Positions 35,533 through 44,060 of a stretch of 44,060 nucleotides of DNA are shown here, piece after piece. The position numbers were made by a program, and so were the translations under genes. Position 1 is the stretch's first letter, and each line of letters opens with the position of its first letter. The notes beneath the pieces are model-generated. The model saw only the letters and a list, made by a program, of their open reading frames with translations. It was not told the DNA's origin and did no database searches. Source of the stretch: Acidobacteriaceae bacterium. Lineage in GTDB: Bacteria; Acidobacteriota; Terriglobia; Terriglobales; Acidobacteriaceae. The DNA lies in contig PMHV01000048.1 in the NCBI GenBank assembly GCA_003156805.1, forward strand, positions 2,464 through 46,523, read 5' to 3'.

Positions 35533-35682
35533 ACGGTTTTCGGCGTTTCGCGGGCGAAACGGTTCTAAGTGTTTCAGAATCAGTCGTCGAATTTCTCACG
35601 AGAAATCCTTCTTCCCCGCTAAGTTCTGCCGCGAGAGCGGCTTACAATCCGCAGCGGAGTCGGTAATAACTTTGAGTAAACT

Positions 35683-35865
35683 TTGCAATTAAACGCAATT
35701 CTAGCGCGCTTGCTGCGCCGGATGGACCTCTGGCTCGTCCCCGGGAACGATCGTCGCTCTGCACGCTTCCTGGACGAAATGGCGGGCATTCTACGTGACA
35801 ATCTGGACGCGCTCGCCGACCAGCTGGACCCAGATCTCCCAAATCCAGCTCGGCAGAATCAATAA
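35683..35865 (+). CDS. Small hypothetical protein, uncertain
   Basis: A 60-codon frame starting TTG at 35683, or 47 codons from the ATG at 35722 (MDLWLVPGNDRRSARFLDE). It ends in LPNPARQNQ; its last codons fall inside the left arm of the inverted-repeat element at 35856-35953. No ribosome site is obvious and no family is recognised. The amphipathic, acidic C-terminal half (ILRDNLDALADQLDPDL) is compatible with a small helical protein. Confidence 0.35.
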   Translation: MQLNAILARLLRRMDLWLVPGNDRRSARFLDEMAGILRDNLDALADQLDPDLPNPARQNQ

Positions 35866-35953
35866 CTTAGAGCTATGTAGTTGATTCTAAAAGGCAAAAA
35901 TGTGCGTCTGCAAATCCATCGTTTTCAATGGCTTGCGGCTAAGTTATTGATTC
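35856..35953. repeat. 98-bp element bounded by a perfect 15-bp inverted repeat
   Basis: GAATCAATAACTTAG (35856-35870) and its exact reverse complement CTAAGTTATTGATTC (35939-35953) enclose 68 bp. The interior is AT-rich with GGCAAAAATG and GTTTTCAATGG motifs that recall the GGCAAAATAT and GTTTTCAAAG motifs of the 24.6-kb repeat. It could be a MITE-like element, a dispersed intergenic repeat or a structured transcript end. Confidence 0.65.
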
Positions 35954-35996
35954 CGTTGGCAAAGAAAAATGGTGGGTAGTCGTTGTTTATGCCTGG

Positions 35997-36066
35997 CGAC
36001 TAACGACCAACGACTAACGACCAACGACTAACGACCAACGACTAACGACCGGAGGCCAACGACCGC
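35997..36066. repeat. Heptamer tandem repeat (CGACTAA/CGACCAA)
   Basis: Ten 7-bp units; the first seven alternate strictly CGACTAA and CGACCAA, then CGACCGG, AGGCCAA and CGACCGC. It ends 27 bp before the next gene. Confidence 0.92.
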
Positions 36067-36093
36067 TCTCCGGCTGTTACACTTGGCGACTGC

Positions 36094-36726
36094 ATGGACA
36101 ACACCTTCGATTGGGCTTCCGGCTTCACCTCGAAAGAATTGCGCAAACTGCGCAGCATGAAGAATCCCTGCGGCATTCAGAAGTTTCTCGACGACGCTCC
36201 CTATCACCTGGCCGACACGGCGTGGTCGCCGCGGCGCGTGCTCAACGAAGAGACGGCGCACTGTTGCGAAGGCGCGATTTTTGCCGCCGCAGCGCTGCGG
36301 GCAAACGGCTATCCTCCGCTGTTGCTTGATCTTGAAGCGGATCGCGACACCGACCACGTACTCGCCGTTTTTCGCGAAAACGGAGCCTGGGGCGCGATCG
36401 CGAAATCGAATTACACGGGATGCCGCTGGCGCGAGCCGGTTTACCGCACGCTGCGCGAACTGGCGATGAGTTACTTCAATGCCTACTTCAACTTGCGGCG
36501 CGAGCGCACCCTGCGCCGCTTTTCGCTTCCCGTGAATCTGAAGCGCTTCGACCGCCAGAACTGGATGACGACCGACAAGCCAGTATGGTTCATCGTCTAT
36601 CACCTGTTCGATATCAAGCACTACCCGCTGCTCAGCAAAGCGCAAGAGCAGCGCCTGCATCGCGTGGACGAGCGGTTGTTTCAGGCCGAATGTTTGGGCA
36701 AGGCGCTGAAGGGCAGTGGCCAGTGA
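36094..36726 (+). CDS. Transglutaminase/papain-like fold protein of unknown function
   Basis: 210 residues, no signal peptide. The order Cys-His-Asn/Asp typical of transglutaminase-like cysteine peptidases is visible: a cysteine in AHCCEGAIFAAAALRANGY, a histidine in DTDHVLAVFRENG, and the residue after it in AIAKSNYTG. The middle (LRELAMSYFNAYFNLRRERTL) is helical and rich in aromatics. It may be a cytoplasmic cysteine hydrolase, but the family is assigned by pattern only. The end of the gene runs into the heptamer repeat at 36714-36755, so its last residues (GKALKGSGQ) may be repeat-derived. Confidence 0.65.
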   Translation: MDNTFDWASGFTSKELRKLRSMKNPCGIQKFLDDAPYHLADTAWSPRRVLNEETAHCCEGAIFAAAALRANGYPPLLLDLEADRDTDHVLAVFRENGAWGAIAKSNYTGCRWREPVYRTLRELAMSYFNAYFNLRRERTLRRFSLPVNLKRFDRQNWMTTDKPVWFIVYHLFDIKHYPLLSKAQEQRLHRVDERLFQAECLGKALKGSGQ

Positions 36727-36755
36727 GCGCTGGTCAGTGAGCGGTGAGCAGTGGT
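36714..36755. repeat. Heptamer tandem repeat (CAGTGAG-like)
   Basis: Six degenerate 7-bp units: CAGTGGC, CAGTGAG, CGCTGGT, CAGTGAG, CGGTGAG, CAGTGGT. The stop codon of the preceding gene (36724-36726) lies in the second unit. Confidence 0.8.
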
Positions 36756-36817
36756 GGGTCGTCAGTCCTCGAAGTCGTCAGTGTCGACAGGCGTGCGATT
36801 CAGCGGATGTTTCGGCT

Positions 36818-38074
<1,257 letters not shown>

Positions 38075-38116
38075 GGACTGTTAGTTCCTTGGTGCGGACG
38101 CCTTGCTCTTAAGACC

Positions 38117-39373
38117 TTACTCCTGACGCAAGCATTCGATAGGGCTCAACGCGGCGGCCCGCTGCGCGGGATACATGCCGGCGCCCACCGTAATCAGCCC
38201 CAGAGTCAGCAGTGAAACCGCGATCGCTGCGGGTGAAATCACAGGATGCGGAATGAAATCGGGCAGTTCCGCATGACTTGCCAGCAGACAGATGCCCACC
38301 CCGATACCCAGACCAATCGCGCCGCTGATCACCATGAGCGCGGCCGATTCGGCGAAGAACTGATTGCGGATGTCTGAAGCGGTTGCGCCCAGCGATTTGC
38401 GAACGCCGATTTCGCGCGTGCGCTCGGTCACGGCCACGAGCATAATGTTCATCACTCCGATGCCGCCCAGCGAGAGCGTCATCAACGCGACTGCGCCGAA
38501 GAAAATCGTCATGATGTCGAAGATGCGTTCCACCAGCTTGGAACCATCCAGCGTGTCCCAGATGAAGAGAGCATCTTTGTCAGCCGGGTCGAAGCCGTGC
38601 TCGCGGCCAAGAATGCGATAAACCTGATGCATCGCTTCTTCGTGATGTTCGGGATCGGCGACTTCCACGACCAGGTTGTTGATCCATCCCTTGAAGATAC
38701 CGGGCTCTTCCGGCGGCGGGTAATCGCGGGCCATGGAAGAGTACGGAACAAAGAGCTGGGTATTATCGGGGCCGCTGCCGTAGCTGCCGTTTTGTTTTTT
38801 CTTCTCGAGCACGCCGATCACGGTGTAAGGCGAGCCGTTCATGGTGAGGAGCTCCCCGACCGCGGGCTTGCCGGCAAATAATTGATCGCGGGACTCGACG
38901 CCAAGAATAACAACGCGCCGTCCTTCGCTTTCGTCGTCGTCGGTCATCAAGCGGCCCTCTTCTACTCTGAGCGAGCGAAAGCGCTGATAATCGGGCCACA
39001 CGCCGCGCACCGGCCGGGAGGCGGCGTTGTAACGGCTGACCTCGGCGACGCTGCGGCGAAGTTCAGGGCTTACGGTCTTAATCAGATAGGCCTCGTTCTT
39101 GATGAGGTAGGCGTCGCGGATGGAAAGGCGGACGAGGCGGCCGGCGGCGTAGCCTCCGGCTTGTTCGCTGGTGCGGCCGCCCCAGATAATGGCCAGATCG
39201 ACGCCGATCGTCTTCAGGTGTTCTTTCTGATCGCGGCTGAATCCCTTGCCCAGGCCGACCAGCAGGATCACCGAAGTGATGCCCCAGATGATTCCGAACA
39301 TGGTGAGGAAACTGCGCAGCTTGTGGGCCGCAATGGAGCTGGCGGTTTGCCGCAAGACTTCCCGCAGGTTCAA
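38117..39373 (-). CDS. MacB/FtsX-type ABC transporter permease, second copy
   Basis: 418 residues, starting with TTG at 39373; AGGAGGA lies 9 bp upstream. The same plan as its neighbour: N-terminal helix (LTMFGIIWGITSVILLVGL), a MacB-type outer domain, then GAVALMTLSLGGIGVMNIML, VTERTREIGVRKSLGAT and C-terminal MYPAQRAAALSPIECLRQE. The two proteins share overall pattern but differ throughout, so they are old paralogues and probably form a heterodimer. It is the upstream gene of a two-gene operon. The ATPase and the membrane-fusion protein must be encoded elsewhere or be absent. Confidence 0.9.
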   Translation of the reverse strand: MNLREVLRQTASSIAAHKLRSFLTMFGIIWGITSVILLVGLGKGFSRDQKEHLKTIGVDLAIIWGGRTSEQAGGYAAGRLVRLSIRDAYLIKNEAYLIKTVSPELRRSVAEVSRYNAASRPVRGVWPDYQRFRSLRVEEGRLMTDDDESEGRRVVILGVESRDQLFAGKPAVGELLTMNGSPYTVIGVLEKKKQNGSYGSGPDNTQLFVPYSSMARDYPPPEEPGIFKGWINNLVVEVADPEHHEEAMHQVYRILGREHGFDPADKDALFIWDTLDGSKLVERIFDIMTIFFGAVALMTLSLGGIGVMNIMLVAVTERTREIGVRKSLGATASDIRNQFFAESAALMVISGAIGLGIGVGICLLASHAELPDFIPHPVISPAAIAVSLLTLGLITVGAGMYPAQRAAALSPIECLRQE

Positions 39374-39495
39374 AGCGTCGTCTCCTCCTAAGTCTTGGAC
39401 CAGATTTAGGTTAAAGGGTTAGCGAAGCGCGAAAGTGGAGGGTTCGCCGTGGTCGAGTGCCGCCATTCAAAATTACGGACTCGCGAAATCGCCGA

Positions 39496-40782
39496 CTACG
39501 GTCCGACCGCGAAGACAGTGCCGGCTTCGTCGGCGCCGCCGGTCAGGGTCGCGCCAAACAGATGGCCCGCTTTGTCCATCACCAGGCCGGCTTCAGGAGT
39601 GGCGCCGTCGAGGCCTTTGCCCAGAGTATGCAGCACGGTCTCGGTCCAGGCGCCGCCCGTCACTGGCGTCAACTCGAAAACCACGCCCGAAACATACTGG
39701 CCGCCGGCCTGCGTGTTGCCGTAGAGGTTTCCTGCTTGATCCAAGACCACTCCGCCGATTGGGCCGCGTCCGCCGCTGCCACAATCAAAGCTGAAGAGCA
39801 CGGTTTCAGTCCAGGCGCCGGGAGCGGGCGACAATTCAATGGGTGACAGTTCCGTGGGTGACAGTTCGTAGACCGTCCCGCAATCCTTGCCGACGCCGGC
39901 CGTGGTGGTGCCATAGAGATTGCCCGCTGCGTCGAAGACCAGGCCGGAAGAAGCAGTGTACCCGTCACCCGAAACATTGAAAGAATGCAGCACAGTCTCT
40001 TGCCAGTTTCCACCGGCCATCTGGGTCATCTCGAACGCGACGCCCGACTGATCGGAACCGCCAACTGTGGTAGTCCCGTAGAGGTTTCCGGCGGCGTCGA
40101 GAACCACACCGGCGCTCGGGAAACCGCCGTCGGCGCTGTTCGTGAAGTTATAGAGTACGCTCTCGGTCCAGTCGCCGCCGGTAGCTGGGCTGAGCTCGAA
40201 AACCATGCCTGCGTTATGATCCCCTGCAGCGTAGGTCGTGCCGTAAAGGTTTCCCGCGTCATCGAAGGCCAGGGTGCCATACGGCTCATTTCCATCGGCG
40301 CCGCTGCCGAAACTGTGCAGCGTGCTCTGGGTCCAAACGCCGCCACTGGAAGGGCGCGTCAGCTTGAAGACGACTCCGCCACTGTAGATGCCGCCCTCTA
40401 TCGTTGTGCCGTAGAGATTCCCCTGTTTATCCAAGGTCAGCGTCGTGAAGGGACGAAAGCCGTCCTCACCGCCGTGGAAAATGTAAATCACGCTCTCGCT
40501 CCAGCCGCCCGGAACCGGCGAAATTTCAAAGACCACGCCGCAACCTCCGCTGCAGTTCCCGTAGCCGCCGAATGCCGTGGTGCCATAAAGATTGTTTGCC
40601 CGGTCAAGGACCAGGCCAGCTTCGGGTTGCGCGCCATCCGATGCGCCAGCGGTAAAACTGTGAAGCACTTTCTCCTGGGAGGCTGCCCAAGCGTTGCTTG
40701 CCGACGTAATAGTCAGGGCCACGACCGTGGTTACGACCGCGAAGCCAACCCTGGCGGCGACCCAAAGTGCTTTCCGTGGCAT
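39496..40782 (-). CDS. Secreted GloVer tandem-repeat protein, second copy
   Basis: 428 residues with a signal peptide (VGFAVVTTVVALTITSASNAWA). About eight repeats follow with the pattern VLHSF-x-G-G-D-G ... G-L-V-x-D-x-A-GNLYGTT-x-x-GG ... G-V-V-F-E-L-x-P. It resembles the protein encoded at 23.1-24.3 kb. Extracytoplasmic propeller; function unknown. One inter-repeat loop holds a 15-bp tandem repeat (39826-39870) giving ELSPTELSPIELSP. The gene lies between the permease pair and the LolA-like gene, on the same strand as the permeases. Confidence 0.85.
   Translation of the reverse strand: MPRKALWVAARVGFAVVTTVVALTITSASNAWAASQEKVLHSFTAGASDGAQPEAGLVLDRANNLYGTTAFGGYGNCSGGCGVVFEISPVPGGWSESVIYIFHGGEDGFRPFTTLTLDKQGNLYGTTIEGGIYSGGVVFKLTRPSSGGVWTQSTLHSFGSGADGNEPYGTLAFDDAGNLYGTTYAAGDHNAGMVFELSPATGGDWTESVLYNFTNSADGGFPSAGVVLDAAGNLYGTTTVGGSDQSGVAFEMTQMAGGNWQETVLHSFNVSGDGYTASSGLVFDAAGNLYGTTTAGVGKDCGTVYELSPTELSPIELSPAPGAWTETVLFSFDCGSGGRGPIGGVVLDQAGNLYGNTQAGGQYVSGVVFELTPVTGGAWTETVLHTLGKGLDGATPEAGLVMDKAGHLFGATLTGGADEAGTVFAVGP
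39826..39870 (-). repeat. 15-bp in-frame tandem repeat in the second GloVer gene
   Basis: Three 15-bp units (39826-39840, 39841-39855, 39856-39870), such as GGGTGACAGTTCCGT, encode repeated ELSPx pentapeptides on the minus strand. Confidence 0.85.
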
Positions 40783-40956
40783 GGGATTTATCTCCGGCTG
40801 CGGGGGAGATGCGTGCAGCAGTGATTATACCCGCAATATTGCGGGCTTTCGGGTCCGGTGACACGGCTGGGAGCGCAGGAATTTTCACCTCACGTGGTGA
40901 AGGCCTTGACCCTCCGCGTCTGACTTCTGATAACTTCGAGCGATGGGGGCTAGGTT

Positions 40957-41919
40957 GTGAGAACCCGGAACTGTGGCATCGTCTTCTTTTTCCGCGTCAT
41001 CGTCCTGTTTGTTTCGCTGACGGGTTTTGGTCAGCAGGAAAAATCCGCAGACGCTCCTGCCGCATCGCAGGCTTCCGCGCCCGTGCCTGACCTCACGCCC
41101 GACGCCCATGGCGCGCTCTCGCAGCAGCAGATGGAGCAGTTGTTTCGCGTGGTCGCCGACAAAGACCTGGAAAATGACAAGCGTCTGCGCAACTACACCT
41201 ATACCGAGCGCGAGGTGGAGAACCAGCGCGACGGAAAAGGACAGACAAAATCCACGGAAGTAAAGACCTTCGAGGTCATGGAGATTTACGGCGAGCCGGT
41301 GGAGCGGTTGGTGGAAAAAGACGGCAAGCCGCTCGACGCCAAAGATGCGGCCAAGGAAGAGGGAAAAATCCAGAAGGTCATCGACAAGCGCAAGAACGAA
41401 TCGGAAGACGACCGGCGCAGGCGCGAGGAGAAAGCGGACAAAGACCGCGAAGACGACCGCGAGTTCGTGCGCGACGTGGCCAATGCCTATAACTTCAAGC
41501 TAGCGGGCACGGAGATTTTGGGCGGGCGCGAGGCGTGGGTGATCGACGCCGAGCCGCGTCCGGAGTTCGTGGCGCACGCCAAGGGCGCCAAATATCTTTC
41601 CAAGTTCCACGGACGAGTATGGATTGACAAGACCGACCTGCAACTGGCCAAGATGGATGTGGAATGCCTGGATACAATTTCGTGGGGATTGTTTCTGGCG
41701 CGCTTTCACAAAGGTTCGCGCTTTATGCTGGAGCAGACCCGGGTGAATGACGAAGTGTGGCTGCCGCAGCACCTAACAGCTAAGGTGGATGCGCGCATCG
41801 CTTTATTCAAGGGCGTCAACGTGGATGTGGAGCAAACTTACCGCGATTACAAGAAGTTCCGGACTTCGGCGAAGATTGTGGGAATTGGAGAAGTAGTGCC
41901 GCAGGACGCAAAGCCATAG
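40957..41919 (+). CDS. Exported LolA-like lipoprotein-carrier-fold protein, function unknown
   Basis: 320 residues starting with GTG at 40957. A signal peptide is present (GIVFFFRVIVLFVSLTGFG). The middle (about residues 125-170) is extremely charged and probably a long helix (KVIDKRKNESEDDRRRREEK). The C-terminal half (YNFKLAGTEILGGREAWVIDAEPRP ... HGRVWIDKTDLQLAKMDVE) resembles the curved beta-sheet of LolA/LolB-like proteins and DUF4292-type outer-membrane-facing proteins. It probably works in the periplasm. The assignment rests on pattern only. Nothing nearby suggests a pathway. Confidence 0.65.
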   Translation: MRTRNCGIVFFFRVIVLFVSLTGFGQQEKSADAPAASQASAPVPDLTPDAHGALSQQQMEQLFRVVADKDLENDKRLRNYTYTEREVENQRDGKGQTKSTEVKTFEVMEIYGEPVERLVEKDGKPLDAKDAAKEEGKIQKVIDKRKNESEDDRRRREEKADKDREDDREFVRDVANAYNFKLAGTEILGGREAWVIDAEPRPEFVAHAKGAKYLSKFHGRVWIDKTDLQLAKMDVECLDTISWGLFLARFHKGSRFMLEQTRVNDEVWLPQHLTAKVDARIALFKGVNVDVEQTYRDYKKFRTSAKIVGIGEVVPQDAKP

Positions 41920-41953
41920 CTGGTGTTGTGCCTGGGTCGAGGAAAGCCAGGGT

Positions 41954-41978
41954 CCCTTCGGCTTCGCTCAGGGCAGGC
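41954..41978 (+). repeat. Dispersed 25-bp repeat, copy B
   Basis: Identical over 25 bp to 3799-3823. Related sequence continues downstream (CCTCGCTTCGCTCCGGATG at 41989-42007), so the full element is about 55 bp. It lies 35 bp after the LolA-like gene. Confidence 0.85.
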
Positions 41979-42133
41979 TCTCCACTTCCCTCGCTTCGCT
42001 CCGGATGACAGAGTTTTTACGGCCCTGGGTTTGCTTCGACACGTTTGCGTCATCTTCGCGTTTGCGTCATCTAAAGGAACTCGCGTCTGGCGGCGGACGC
42101 GAATGTGTTTACTCTGCCTCTTCCAGGTGAAAT

Positions 42134-43849
42134 ATGTCTTCTCCGGTCATCATCGGCCCGCTCAATCCCAGTGGAGACAATCCCGCTCCCATGTTTTCCA
42201 GCGGGCCGGTGAATCAACAGCATGCTTTTCCCGCGCTGACTCCGTCGCAGATTGAGCACGTTCGTGCCTTCGGCAAAGTGCGCAAGGTGGAAGCGGGAGA
42301 GATTTTGTTCGAGCCGGGCGACATGACCGTCCCTTTTTTCGTGCTGCTTTCCGGGAGCATGGAGATTGTGCAGCCGGGCCTGCACGGCGAGCGATTGATC
42401 GTCACTCACCAGGCGGCGGGATTTACCGGCGAGATGACGATGATCTCGGGCCGGGGCGCGCTGGCGCGCGGGCGCGTGACCGCGCCCGGTGACTTCATCG
42501 AACTGAGTCCGGAGGAGTTGCGAAACCTGGTGACGCGGGACGCGGAGCTCAGCGAGATTTTTATGCGCGCGTTCATCCTGCGGCGGATATTGCTGATTTC
42601 CTCCGGCCAGGGAAACGTGATTTTGATGGGATCGCAGCATTCGGCGAAGACGCTGCAACTGCGGGAGTTTCTCAGCCGGAACGGGCATCCGCACACTTAT
42701 ATCGATCTGGACACGGACACGGGAGCGCAGGAGTTGCTGGACCGGTTCCTGGTGACGGCGGCCGAAATTCCCGTGGTTATCTGCAACGGCGCCACCGTGC
42801 TGCGCAGTCCGTCGATGCAGGAATTGGCCAAGTGTTTGGGACTCAACGCCCACATCGTGCAATCGCAGGTGCGTGATCTGGTGATTGTAGGAGCGGGGCC
42901 GGCCGGTCTGGCGGCGGCTGTGTATGGGGCTTCGGAAGGACTCGACGTGCTGATGATCGAAACCGAGTCTCCCGGCGGACAGGCGGGATCGAGTTCGAGG
43001 ATCGAGAATTATCTGGGTTTCCCTACGGGAATTTCGGGCCTGGAACTGGCGGGGCGAGCCTCGGCCCAGGCGCAGAAATTTGGGGCGAAGATGCTGGTTG
43101 CCTCGAGCGTGGTGCGCCTCAACTGCGACCGGCGGCCGTATGAGCTGGTGCTCGACGACGGCCAGGCCATTCCGGCACGCGCCGTCATTATTGCCAGCGG
43201 CGCGCGCTACAACAAACCGCAAATCGAAAATCTTGAGAAGTTCGAAGGCCAGGGAGTGTATTACGGCGCGACCTTCATCGAGTCGCAGTTATGCGGAAAT
43301 GAAGAGGTGGCCGTGGTGGGCGGGGGGAATTCGGCGGGACAAGCGGCGGTGTTTCTCTCGCAAACCGCGGGCAAAGTCCACATCCTGGTGCGTTCCGGCA
43401 AACTGGCGGACACCATGTCGCGCTATCTGATTCAACGCATTGAGGAGAATCCGGCGATCGATCTGCGATGCCGCACCGAAGTGATCGGCATGGAGGGAGA
43501 CACCCAACTCGAGCAGGTAACCTGGCTGGATAAAAATACAGGCGAGACTTCGACTCATGCTCTCCGGCACGTATTCATCATGACGGGAGCCTCGCCGCGC
43601 ACCGACTGGCTGCAAGGCTGCCTCGCGCTCGACAGTAAAGGTTTCATCGTAACCGGGCGCGACTTGGACGCGGCCGCTGGCGGGCGGACATGGCCGCTGG
43701 CCCGCCCTCCGCTTATGCTCGAGACCAGCCTGCCGGGCGTGTTTGCCGTGGGCGATGTCCGCTCCGGCAGCGTGAAGCGGGTAGCTTCGGCCGTGGGCGA
43801 AGGATCGATCGCGATTTATCTGGTGCACCGGGCACTGGCGGAGATGTAG
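42134..43849 (+). CDS. Cyclic-nucleotide-binding, glutaredoxin-like and thioredoxin-reductase-like fusion protein
   Basis: 571 residues in three parts. Residues 36-145 look like a cNMP-binding domain (EILFEPGDMTVPFFVLLSGSM). Residues 161-237 look like a glutaredoxin-type fold (VILMGSQHSAKTLQLREFL, IPVVICNG) but have SQHS (167-170) where CxxC is expected. Residues 247-571 are a thioredoxin-reductase-like flavoprotein (VIVGAGPAGLAAAVY, GGQAGSSSRIENYLGFPTGISG, VAVVGGGNSAGQAAVFL, GVFAVGDVRSGSVKRVASAVGEG), again without the usual CATC redox pair (here GATF). It should bind FAD and NAD(P)H and may pass electrons to a partner under control of a nucleotide. The uvrB start follows. Confidence 0.9.
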   Translation: MSSPVIIGPLNPSGDNPAPMFSSGPVNQQHAFPALTPSQIEHVRAFGKVRKVEAGEILFEPGDMTVPFFVLLSGSMEIVQPGLHGERLIVTHQAAGFTGEMTMISGRGALARGRVTAPGDFIELSPEELRNLVTRDAELSEIFMRAFILRRILLISSGQGNVILMGSQHSAKTLQLREFLSRNGHPHTYIDLDTDTGAQELLDRFLVTAAEIPVVICNGATVLRSPSMQELAKCLGLNAHIVQSQVRDLVIVGAGPAGLAAAVYGASEGLDVLMIETESPGGQAGSSSRIENYLGFPTGISGLELAGRASAQAQKFGAKMLVASSVVRLNCDRRPYELVLDDGQAIPARAVIIASGARYNKPQIENLEKFEGQGVYYGATFIESQLCGNEEVAVVGGGNSAGQAAVFLSQTAGKVHILVRSGKLADTMSRYLIQRIEENPAIDLRCRTEVIGMEGDTQLEQVTWLDKNTGETSTHALRHVFIMTGASPRTDWLQGCLALDSKGFIVTGRDLDAAAGGRTWPLARPPLMLETSLPGVFAVGDVRSGSVKRVASAVGEGSIAIYLVHRALAEM

Positions 43850-44019
43850 GAGTGCCTCAGCCGTGCGAAACTTCCGCTCCCACGGATTTACACGTCTAAG
43901 CCGCGTTCGCGGTTCAGCCTTTACGCCCGCGTTATAATACAGAGATTCTCACTCGACAAAATTGCCTTCTGTGAGGGCAGCGGCTGAAAGCTGATAGCTA
44001 ACAGCTAAGAGCTTCTTCC
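43850..44019. other. Gap before uvrB with a -10-like box and heptamers
   Basis: A perfect TATAAT lies at 43933-43938, 82 bp before the uvrB start; no -35 with correct spacing stands out. The heptamer repeat 43989-44016 lies just before the start codon, covering the place where a ribosome site would be. Confidence 0.4.
43989..44016. repeat. Heptamer tandem repeat (AGCTGAT/AGCTAAC)
   Basis: Four 7-bp units: AGCTGAT, AGCTAAC, AGCTAAG, AGCTTCT; a fifth diverged unit (GGCTGAA) precedes them. The repeat sits directly upstream of the uvrB start codon. Confidence 0.8.
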
Positions 44020-44060
44020 ATGGACTTCAAACTCGTTTCCGATTACAAACCGCAGGGCGA
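44020..44060 (+). CDS. uvrB: Excinuclease ABC subunit B, first codons only (partial)
   Basis: The ATG at 44020 opens MDFKLVSDYKPQG, which matches the conserved UvrB N-terminus that runs on as DQP in this family. UvrB is the DNA-damage verification helicase of nucleotide excision repair. Only 13 codons are in the window, so identification rests on this short but characteristic start. No Shine-Dalgarno site is seen because the heptamer repeat occupies that position. Confidence 0.7.
   Translation, partial: MDFKLVSDYKPQG

Noticed and set aside
34705-36066. Tandem repeats that could suggest a CRISPR array
   Set aside because: Units are 7 bp and contiguous, without spacers; no cas genes are present.

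Overview
The window looks like a piece of chromosome from a GC-rich Acidobacteriota (probably class Terriglobia). The evidence is the gene style: a uppS-cdsA-dxr-rseP envelope and isoprenoid cluster, a fused E1 alpha/beta dehydrogenase, several secreted GloVer, YVTN, PQQ-like and FG-GAP repeat proteins, MacB-like permeases without an ATPase, and abundant short dispersed and tandem repeats. The taxonomic call is an inference from these families; no rRNA or tRNA gene was found.

Layout. 1-2.3 kb: the end of a membrane glycosyltransferase-like gene, a convergent HD-domain protein, and a zinc-ribbon/XRE regulator followed by a strong intrinsic terminator. 2.9-7.5 kb: uppS (broken by four clustered +1 shifts), cdsA, dxr and rseP, all on the plus strand. 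7.9-14.2 kb: a sigma-70-family factor, a zinc-binding anti-sigma membrane protein, a conserved unknown, a TPR-CHAT protease and ispG, all on the plus strand. 14.4-17.4 kb: a YVTN propeller protein, a HigBA-like toxin-antitoxin pair and a small exported protein. 17.6-27.5 kb: a DUF255 thioredoxin-fold protein, a hidden 52-residue secreted peptide, a polytopic membrane protein, a DUF58 protein, a GloVer repeat protein, a one-TM protein and a PQQ-like propeller. 27.7-34.6 kb, minus strand: an FG-GAP protein, branched-chain/pyruvate-type E1, a ParDE-like pair with a frameshifted toxin, and a cystathionine lyase. 34.6-44.06 kb: a relic of an S53 protease, a HAD phosphatase, a transglutaminase-like protein, two orphan MacB-type permeases, a second GloVer protein, a LolA-like exported protein, a cNMP/glutaredoxin-like/thioredoxin-reductase-like fusion, and the first codons of uvrB.

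How the genes work together. dxr and ispG belong to the MEP pathway that supplies isopentenyl diphosphate; UppS uses it to make the undecaprenyl carrier, CdsA makes CDP-diacylglycerol, and RseP is the intramembrane protease of envelope stress signalling. The sigma/anti-sigma/unknown/TPR-CHAT run is the best candidate for an undescribed system: a caspase-like protease encoded beside a membrane anti-sigma factor suggests protease-controlled transcription, but this is inferred from gene order only.

Repeat landscape. Seven loci between genes or at gene ends carry unrelated tandem repeats that all have a 7-bp (or 14-bp) period. At least five coding sequences carry short in-frame tandem repeats with 12-, 15- or 18-bp period. 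A near-perfect palindrome sits in-frame inside the E1 gene. A 25-bp element occurs identically twice, with a third diverged copy. Repeat spread and slippage seem to shape both the intergenic DNA and the protein linkers of this genome.
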